Positions 56,076 through 64,000 of a stretch of 64,000 nt of DNA are shown one piece after another. Within the stretch, counting starts at the first letter, position 1. Every line of letters begins with the position of its first letter. The DNA is taken from positions 194,452-258,451 of the forward strand of contig MNCI01008727.1 in the NCBI GenBank assembly GCA_015680685.1, written 5' to 3'. The translations under genes were made by a program, and so were the position numbers. The notes beneath the pieces were generated by a model, which saw only the letters and a list, made by a program, of their open reading frames with translations, ran no database searches and was not told the origin of the DNA. Source of the stretch: Gnetum montanum. Lineage: Eukaryota > Streptophyta > Gnetopsida > Gnetales > Gnetaceae.

Positions 56076-56629
56076 TACCACCAATCCTTAATGTATTATC
56101 CAAGTGGAACTCTGCCAAAACCTATCGAGCAACACCAACAATGGCAGTACCCATAGTCATGGGGGATGCCACCGCCTAGACAACAATACCCTTACCAGCA
56201 ACTAGATTCGTATGGCTATTACGTGCAGTAGCTAGTTTCTCCAAGTGACTTTGCCAGTCACATGACCCCACAACATCACTACCAAGTTCGGGAGTATTTT
56301 AGGACTCCCTCTCCTAGAAGAGACACTCCACATGCATACCATCCTTCGAATCCATCTGCATCTCTTACGCCGATATTTCCACTACCACCCATTCCAACGA
56401 TGCAAGGGGAACTCCCCATTCAACTGTAGCAACATAATGCTACAAGAGCTTTAAACCTTCAACCCATTGCTGGTTCTAACAACCGTACAAAGAGAAGACC
56501 CTTCTTTAGAACCAACAGTCCAAACAAGCTCTCACAACCACAAGCAGTTGAGTCTATGACCACTCCTCCATCAAGTAAGGCTTCAACGCATACGATTATG
56601 TTAACACATACTATCACTGACTAGATAAA

Positions 56630-57175
56630 GTTGGGCCACCTTCCTAGGAAACTCCCTGACCCTGGAAGTCCCTTAATCTACCTCCAAGTCACTGGGAATG
56701 AACCACGTAAGGCTCTTCTTGACTCAGGTTTCGGAGTCAACTTAATATCACAAGAAATGTATAAAGTCTAGAACCTACCTCCACTAAAAAAGGGTAATAT
56801 TCAATTAGAGTTGGCTAACCAGTCCATCACTATCCCCTTGGTACTTGTGGAGGACGTCATTACCACTGTGTGTGATTGGTCATACCCAACTGATTTCCTA
56901 GTGATCAAAGTCAATAATAACAAAGGGGACTTCCCAATTATAATGGGGAGGGCATGGCTAAGTGCCATAAACGCATGCCTAGGAATCCATGATCTTTCCC
57001 TAGAAATATCTAAGGAAAACTCTTATGGAAAGATCAAGAAGAAGAAAGTTCCATGCATCACGTATAGTGACACAGAGGGTGATGACGTACAGGAGTGCTC
57101 AACATTTCTTATATGCAACCAATGTGCCCAAAAAACTCAGATACAAAGGTGTTTGTATGTAGCAACCACACAATA
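56630..57175 (+). pseudogene. Gypsy aspartic protease (element B)
   Basis: The region carries LGHLPRKLPDPGSPLIYLQV, then NEPRKALLDSGFGVNLISQ with the catalytic D-S-G present (about 56720). After a stop it is open as 56811-57176, with IPLVLVEDVITTVCDWSYP and DFPIIMGRAWLSAINACLG. A Cys-containing tail follows, CNQCAQKTQIQRCLY. The protease cleaves the Gag-Pol chain in active relatives. One in-frame TAG near 56770 separates the active-site half from the rest. Confidence 0.8.
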
Positions 57176-57191
57176 ATAAAACACCTAGTGG

Positions 57192-57428
57192 TTGATATCT
57201 AATAAGGAGAGAAACTTACCAACATGCATGGAACTAACTAGGGGAAAAATGGGCAACCACAATGAAAGCATAGATACATTGGAGTATGGGTGTCATCAAC
57301 TTTCAACCCTTAACCTGAAAACATCAATTGGGAGAAGTTGGACACTTCTAAAAAATTCAAACAAATGCTCATTATTTCAGATCTCTTCTTTTGAATTCAG
57401 TCATGGGGGAGATGGCCACCTATGTTGA
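57192..57428 (+). pseudogene. Protease-RT linker of element B, end of coding
   Basis: It aligns with the fragment D block ICMELTEGITSTYIGSIDALE (here TCMELTRGKMGNHNESIDTLE) and LPTLNFENINWEKLEIPK (here LSTLNLKTSIGRSWTLLK, shifted). Coding similarity ends at about 57390, exactly where reverse transcriptase should start. A purine-rich atgggggagatgg follows at 57403-57415. Confidence 0.7.
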
Positions 57429-57430
57429 TC

Positions 57431-59264
57431 ATTTGAGGCCCTCAGTTTCTTTTTAAGTTTTTGTTTTACAACAAAGTTCATACTTTTTTGTTTATTCATG
57501 TGTGTGTGTGTGTGTACATATCCATTTTGTTAAGTTTGTCATCCAATAAGTGCCCCTAATGATGGTATGAACTGTATTCCATTGATTGCCAATGTTTGGG
57601 CTTTTACCTTTAAGTTATGATGTTGATACTAAGGTATGGTTCTTTTGATATAGCAGGCAATGAGTTCACATCATCCATGCATCCATAAATTTCTATGGTC
57701 TCTCTTGGCTTGGAACTGTATAGTCTCTTTCTTCAAAATAATAAGAACTATCAATGAATCGGTGATTGGGAATTTCTCAAACTAAGGAAGGACTCAAGGA
57801 TTGAAAAGGGTGTGGCTTCAAGGAAACTTGATGCATTTGTGTTGCCCATTCTCTTGGGTGCTTGGATGTTTTCTTCTTGATTTTTCTTATCATTTCGATG
57901 TTACCCAATTATTGGGAAGCTAAGTGAATAAAAATAAAAATAAAAAGTCTTTGCATGGTGTGGTTCTCACAAAAATAAAGTAGTGGGAATTCAAAGCACA
58001 CCCCTTAGATGAAATAATCACTTAGGCTACAAGCACTGGTTATGGAACTAGAATAAACATGTTCCCTGTAACTAAGGCCCTTCTCACTTCCTACTTTCTC
58101 CTCTTTCATTTTGTCAGAATTGTGGTAACTCTTTGGTGAAGGCATCCTTGTTACTTCGGGAGGATGGATTAACCGAATGTATTAATGTGAAGTCATTGGA
58201 TGTGGATGGTTTAACGCTAGATTTGGAATGAGATCTACCAAGTCACATTAATCATTAAATACATAAAGGGATGTACACCACCTTATTCTTGAGACATCAT
58301 TCCATTCTCTTCTTTCCATCATTCTTTCTCCATAGTTTAGCTCATTGTTGGTTGTATCAGTAGTCTATATTTTGGTTGATGCATTGTTTTCTTTTTGGTA
58401 AACTCTTGTGGTTAAGACTTTAACTCTTGTTTCTAAATGACATTCCCAGAGCCTATAGATTCTTTGAATGTGAGAATGTCAGGGCATTAAAGGCATGAGC
58501 CTACTTTGGGGAGGACCCACTAGCATTCCTATTTGGTGCACTAGTTACTTTCTTTCCCTTAAACATTTTCGCAATTAATCTTTATTTTGTTAATTTCCAT
58601 CTTGACATCCATTTCATCGATGTTACAGTTGTCTCTTTTTACTTCACCTTTCTTATTCCTTTTCTTTTACCATTCTACCGCTACCGAAGGTTTGCTCTTA
58701 GTCATGGGGGTCCTGATCCAATTTTTTCAATTTTCTCCTAACCCCTACACCTTCGATAGTCATCATTATTATATCTCCAGAACTCGCATCAGCCATACCA
58801 CAACTCAGCCAATGAACCTTTCACCAAAGCAAGGTATTAATTTCATTGTGATTCATTTACCCTTGCTAATATAAGACTATGTTGTGTGTGCAGATGACAA
58901 TCATACAACAACCGATTGGATCTGGCGGGAACAGTTGGAATGGATCAGTGCTGAAGCAGTTATGTAAGGAAAAAGATTGATGGCATGCTTACAGATGAAC
59001 AATGAAAGATGCAATCTTGGAATTGGAAGCAACAGACTTCTTCTCTCTTCTCTCTTCTCCCTCAGCTACCAAATAAGGCCTGATGTCAAATGTATAAAGT
59101 GTTCACTCTTGTTGTCATGAACACCAGTTGTGTCATGTTCTGTAATGATGATCCATTCACATGTCATCCCATTTACCACTAGTCTCATCCCAGTCAATAA
59201 TCCCATACCTTTCAAATATTTTGTAAGGAACTCAAGTACGAGTTTTCATTTAGTCATGGGGATA
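57431..59264 (+). other. Long non-coding 3' region of gypsy element B
   Basis: No conserved frame. It includes a (GT)n run (57499-57515). The part 57960-58570 matches fragment E in inverted orientation. It ends with catggggata directly before the right LTR, a possible but weak polypurine tract. An open stretch at 58587-58874 has no counterpart in E and is not called. Confidence 0.65.
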
Positions 59265-59331
59265 TGATGGGACGCGATATCGCATGGGCCACAATATCAC
59301 GTTGGAAGCTACGATATTGCGTACAGATAAG
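59265..59331 (+). mobile_element. Truncated right LTR of element B
   Basis: It starts TGATGGGACGCGATATCGC like the left LTR, but diverges inside the second palindrome and stops at about 59331, before the TATA position. Directly after it begins MULE-derived sequence, so the break may reflect rearrangement between the two transposons. Confidence 0.75.
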
Positions 59332-59334
59332 GAG

Positions 59335-60290
59335 AGTATTTTAGAAATAGAAACAAAAATTGATAAGCTTAAAAACACATTAAAAAAATTAGCAAAGACA
59401 TTGCCTACAGACAAGGAGAGTATTTTAGAAATAGAAAAACATGTGGAATTTTTGGAATCTTAGTTTGTATTTTCAAGTAATGCAGATGGATTTTTAAGCA
59501 AGAAAAGATTGTCTAATTGAAATAGTCCTACCAAACATATTGCACAAAAGCTTACAAATCATAATTGTGTAAGAAAGCATATTAATGAGGGTGAACATAG
59601 TATTTCATTAGTTATCTATGGTTATTAAAATAATGTACATTGTGCTTTTTTAAATCAATTTCATTTTTCTTGCAAATTGGAGTGTAGAAGGCCAATAGAA
59701 TCATGGAAAACCCTCTAATCTTGTCTCTACCCTGAACCAATAGCTTAGTTGACGACATTCTTATCAATGTACTTTTTGTTTAACATCCTTGGATAGCTAA
59801 TTATGATTGGAATATATCATGTATTTGTTATTAATTACTTGACAATAGTTTTTTACACTCGTTTGTTGGATCAAAGTATGCTTTATGTGACTTAACAAGA
59901 TATTACAAGACTATGTGTTGGATATATGCTGCCTATTTGAATATGGTGAATTTTAATTACATTTTGGAAAATGATGCCTATATTTCTCATTAAAATTTGA
60001 TACTTGTAATTTGACAAAATGGGAAACTATGAAATAACCTTCAAACATCCCTAGAAGTATTAAACAAAAATACTTCTGAAAATGCCTTCCACATACATAA
60101 CTACAATTATCATTTTCATTCATCTCAGATCTCATATCTGGTTTCATTACTTTATTTTAATGACTATACTTTCGATAGTTTATTCTCAATTGATGTATTT
60201 GTAATATAGACAAACCAAATTTAAATTCTTAAGTACAAGAACATGCAACTTGCATGGTCTCGTAATCTTTTAAAAAAAACATGTGTGAAC
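59335..60290 (+). mobile_element. MULE 3' fragment, second copy
   Basis: It aligns with 49795-50750: aaaaacacatt(a/g)aaaaaattagc, cattgcctaca, gtcctaccaaacata and gttatctatg(a/g)ttattaaaa. It covers only the last coding remnants and the 3' non-coding part; the SWIM and DDE parts are absent. Its first 50 bases carry an internal duplication of 'acaaggagagtattttagaaatag' (about 59325 and 59404). Confidence 0.85.
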
Positions 60291-62779
60291 ATACATCTCA
60301 TAGTATTTTGATTCTTTAGTTTTTTAAGTCCATGTGAGTTGCTTTTTTTTTTTGCATAAAAATTCTATGAGTTCATGCATGCACATATCTTCGTAGCTTA
60401 AATATTTATAGAAACCAATTTTTCATAGTGAACCACAATGCTAGTCGTAGTTTCCACATGAAAATTGTGACTAGCACTGAATACTTTGATGCACATATTA
60501 TGATTATAGTGAAACCAAGATACTTTTGAACAAGGTACGTGTAGAATTTTTTAATGCATCTTGTAAAAATTACAAGTCACAACTAAACATGCTAATCGCA
60601 TATTTCACCTTAAATTGTGAGGACCAAAAATGCATGCATCTCATTGTTTCCAGAAACATGCAAATCACATAACCTCACATCACAAGTTAAAAAGTGAAAA
60701 AATAAAAAGAATTGCCATGACTATAATTTCACTTTCACTTTGACATTTCACTTTTACTTTCAACCATAGCATAGGCATTAGGCAAGTAGTAGTGCTGCAG
60801 TAGGCTGCATAATAGGGGGAGGAAGGCAAGAGGCAAGGCTAAACACAAGATTTCTATTGCAAAGTTTAGATTTCAGAATATTTAGTTGTAATGACTAGGA
60901 GGGATTGCAATCCTAAATTTTGATCCTTTTTCTTATATTAGGATTTTCTACAATAATTTGCAATGAGTAATGTCTAATGGCTGGCATTGATGAAATGGCT
61001 AGAATTCCTATAATGAGATTTATTATATTTTATTTTGGCCATCATTGTGTATTCCTTCTTTCCTAGTTTTTGGTTGCAATAATGGACAATTACCATAAAA
61101 ATCTATAGCTTTTTTCCAGTTGTCCATTTTACTACAACTATATCTTTTATTTGGTTGCTACACATTCAAACTATATATACATGTGCTACTTTACTAGTAG
61201 AGGACATGCTTGTGTTGGTTTATTACTTGTGAGAATGCCATCTTATATTTTAGTGGCAAGGTGTTGAATAATTGAATTTTAATATTTTGCTGGTTTTGGA
61301 TTTAGGTTCTATCCTATTTTGATGGTTTTGATATTGGTAGATATACTATGTTCAAAATTACCACTAAAACGTACCTCCTTAATTTACCTACACTTTTCGT
61401 ATTATATTTGGAGGATGTACTTTGGATATTATACTTATACTAATTGCACAAAGAGATGTTATCATGAGATTCTTAGTTTGGACTTTGGATGAACTGATCA
61501 TCAAGTTTAATCAACATGGCAACATTTGTTGCAAAAAGGACATTCTCAATCTACGGTTGATTTTATTTTGGTTTTTTTCTCATGTGTGGATGGATTTATG
61601 GTGAATAACTTTGCATTTCAAAAATGTTTTGTATCATGTTTTGTCCCCTTTTTAACATTCAATCTTTGCTTTCTATAATTAATTCTTATTAAAACAACTT
61701 ATTAATATGTGTGCACCTGCATGGTTTAGTAAGCCATGATAATAGAAAAAGCATTAGTATTTGTGGGTTGAATTTTATCTTTGTTATTCTTTAGACATTA
61801 TTTCAATTCACATCTTTGTAGAGTAGTTAAGTATTAATAATCATCTTCTGTGTGATGTGTTTTTAATGCAAGACCTCTTCTTTAAATGTTTTAATGGAAG
61901 GTTTTCTTTATAACTCTATTTTTCTTTAATCTTCTTTCATATGTTGGTGTTTCTAATATTCTCGTTTCAATACTTAATGATGTTCTATATTTTCTAATCA
62001 CCTTTGTTAATTAATAAGAAATATGAAAGTTTTGGTTAATTCTGGTTCATGAAAAGATAGAATATTTGTTATTTATTTAGTGAAATATTCATTTTGAAAA
62101 TACATCACATGCATCTGTTTATTGCTAGTTACTTTTAAAATGCTTTTTCTCCTAACTATTTCATGTTTGTGTTAAGTGGTTTTGCAATGGTGTATATGTA
62201 GATGTATATAATATAGTGGTTTGGAAGTGATCCAAAAGCTAAACAAATAGTATACACTTGGGATTGAGAATGAAATATAGAATTACATAGCCACAAGCCA
62301 TATTTTGTAGTAACAAAAATTCTATTTTTCACTTTGCTAATATATTATGGGTACAAGTTGCTTTAAGCCTACAAAGAAAGTGCTTACAACATTTGCACAT
62401 CATAAGCCATAGGGGTTTCCTACATGAGTAATGTCTTAGTAATAGATTGAGCAATGCTTCACTAATAGATCAACCAATGTCACATTCAAATTATTGAAAA
62501 AACATGAATATTTTTCCTACTATCAATATTTCCTATGAATATAGGTAATAAACTGGTGCAATGGTTAACCTTAACAATGTAAAATGCTACTATCAAACAA
62601 CAAGAGGGGATGTGATTTTTGCAATGCTTAATCTTCAAAATATAACTATATAATTGAGAAATATTGTTGGCAAATCATAGATACTATAATAGTTACACAC
62701 TTTGGAAATTTTCTATTTTTAATTATTTTTGATTGACAATGATGTAATTGATAACAATTATTCTATAATATATTTCTAT
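60291..62779. other. AT-rich, no gene seen
   Basis: Nearly 2.5 kb lacks a recognisable domain, repeat partner or long open frame. The 60-codon frame at 61422-61604 has no features and is treated as chance. Confidence 0.5.
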
Positions 62780-63960
62780 GTTCTTATAGAGGAATTTCAT
62801 CACAAGCATCACAAGAAGATACCAAGAGAAGATCTGGCAAAGTGTATGAGCAAGAAGAGAGAAGGAAAAAATAGGGAAGACATCATAGAAGCTCTTAGGC
62901 TATTGCATGGAATATTCTAGAGAGTAGGAGGAATATCAGCATGCTCAGGAGACATTAACACAAGAGGAGTAGCATCGAAGAAAGGTGAAACTCATATTAG
63001 TCCTCTTGTAGAGTCCAAGGAAGTTCCATTCCCTAATGTAGCTTGTTTGATCAAAGATGCTTAACAAGCTTGTTCAATGCCATATTGAATTCATCATCAC
63101 TACAGGTCTTGATCATTATGAGGAGGAGGCCCGTAGGTTTTATGTGGAACATCATCAAGAATCACCTATTTTGAAGGTGATCATGATTAGTGATTTTCAC
63201 ATATACACTAATGGAGTAGATTTTGGGGAAAGTACTTGACATGTTAGTTGGTCTAGAGAGGGAGTATTTTGTGAATGCTACTTTAGAGAAAAAAACACAA
63301 CTATTGAGTAAGGTTCCTAAGGTAGAGACTAATGAAATAGGATGACCTTATAGGAACTTCACTACATGAAAGAGAGTTCTTATCAGGGCAATTCACACAA
63401 ACCTGTTGACTATCATGTATTGCACTCATGTGATGTCCTTTGCCCTAATTGTCCTATTAGATTTAGAGGGGGAAAGTTCATTGAGCTATCCCCACATTAT
63501 ACTTAGGATAATAAAGATCATCAATAGAGATGCTACTGCAATGTCTTTTCCATCAACTGTATCTGTTCTTTTCAGGCATTGGCAAATCCCAAAACCTAAG
63601 GGGAATGATAAAGAAGTGCAAGTTTTTGGTGAGGATCAGTTGCCAAATTTGGGGTGTGCATTTTACACCCAGCATGTCCTTAGGACATGACTTAATGATC
63701 TTAATTGGCTCTTAGATCCATCTTGACCAACAACAAAAATATTTTAGATATGGTGCAATGATTTTTATCTACTTAGAGGTAATGGAGGATAGGTTGATTG
63801 TAGTCATGAATGCCATGGAGTCAGACATGTATCACTATTTTGGACAGGTGGAGACGAGGATTATCTACCTAGCTATGAATGTTTAAATAGTAGCTAAATA
63901 CTCATTTAAAAAATTATAGCCATTGTAAATGTCCTCTAGTTTAGGGAAGTTGGAGGACAT
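62780..63960 (+). pseudogene. Unidentified protein-coding relic in several frames
   Basis: The sequence is clearly protein-like but frameshifted. The frames run in sequence: EEFHHKHHKKIPREDLAKCM (62790-62920), then KLVQCHIEFIITTGLDHYEE and FYVEHHQESPILKVIMISDF (63063-63239), then REYFVNATLEKKTQLLSKVP and, after two TGA codons, TIMYCTHVMSFALIVLLDLE, PSTVSVLFRHWQIPKPKGND and LPNLGCAFYTQHVLRT (63241-63690). A last piece reads EVMEDRLIVVMNAMESDMYH and FGQVETRIIYLAMNV (about 63770-63885). The pieces join collinearly, with a frame change near 63240, as expected of one ancestral protein of at least 350 residues. I cannot name the family. A retrotransposon-associated protein or a decayed plant gene are both possible. 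It runs to the window edge. Confidence 0.55.
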
Positions 63961-64000
63961 TCTTAACTTGAGTTTGTTCGGATGGGTACTCTGGTCCATG

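Larger units (their letters stand above)
53694..59331 (+). mobile_element. Ty3/gypsy element B with matching LTR starts, pol deleted
   Basis: A left LTR begins TGATGGGATGCG at 53694 and the same start, TGATGGGACGCG, recurs at 59265. The right LTR is cut off after 67 bases. Inside are a long leader (to about 54470), gag (54475-56075), a Pro/Gln-rich linker (to about 56560), aspartic protease (56630-57175) and the protease-RT linker (57192-57390). A 1.8-kb non-coding 3' part follows, shared with fragment E. Reverse transcriptase, RNase H and integrase are missing between about 57390 and 57400. The element could only have moved with enzymes from a relative. Family membership with A, C, D and E rests on shared Gag and protease motifs. 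Confidence 0.85.

Noticed and set aside
58587-58874. 95-codon frame in the 3' part of gypsy element B
   Set aside because: It lies in the non-coding 3' region of the element, has no domain, and no counterpart was seen in fragment E.

Overview
The window looks like nuclear DNA of a seed plant, most likely a gymnosperm. The reasons are a long AT-rich landscape packed with old, stop-ridden plant transposons (hAT, MULE, Ty1/copia, Ty3/gypsy of the Athila/Tat type, two kinds of LINE), very few intact genes, and a small tandem cluster of DUF26 cysteine-rich receptor-like kinases (CRKs) with plant-style GT-AG introns. The gymnosperm assignment is an inference; the CRK family and the transposon families are read directly from motifs.

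The only cellular gene family recognised with certainty is the CRK cluster, all on the + strand. It consists of a 3' relic (3067-3587), a 5' relic (12715-13060), a nearly complete six-exon gene (24286-27073), another 5' relic (35565-35930) and a larger pseudogene (36748-40102). The 24286 gene keeps all splice sites and kinase motifs, but a 2-bp deletion in the glycine loop shifts the frame and stops translation early in exon 3. As written it would give only a membrane-anchored DUF26 ectodomain. A tandem array holding ten W-box cores lies just upstream of it. Flanking DNA has been copied with the genes: 3591-4862 plus 10159-10390 matches 27080-29650, and 19985-22990 matches 40775-43500.

Transposons fill the rest. 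A 5.3-kb LINE on the minus strand (4861-10146) has an intact 12-bp target duplication, a poly(A) end, an open ORF1 and an open endonuclease; its uninterrupted paralogous site is at 29443-29455. One Ty3/gypsy family appears in five pieces: 14870-18800 (+), 18850-19330 (-), 32380-34780 (-), 52381-53692 (-) and 53694-59331 (+). Its LTR has palindromes next to the TATA box. An unclassified element of about 1.2 kb occurs three times, each time in or beside CRK sequence (2700-3010, 27515-28660, 37093-38340). A MULE with a SWIM zinc finger (47760-50750) has a second copy of its 3' part at 59335-60290. A hAT relic lies at 735-2345, a copia 5' end at 13243-13780 and an RTE-type LINE 3' end at 36185-36705.

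Other structure includes a hairpin-rich satellite-like array (43800-45930), a 72-bp minisatellite (10861-11365), several short tandem duplications, and a degenerate protein of unknown identity at 62780-63960. No tRNA, rRNA or CRISPR was seen. All homology statements are by eye; no alignment or database search was run.
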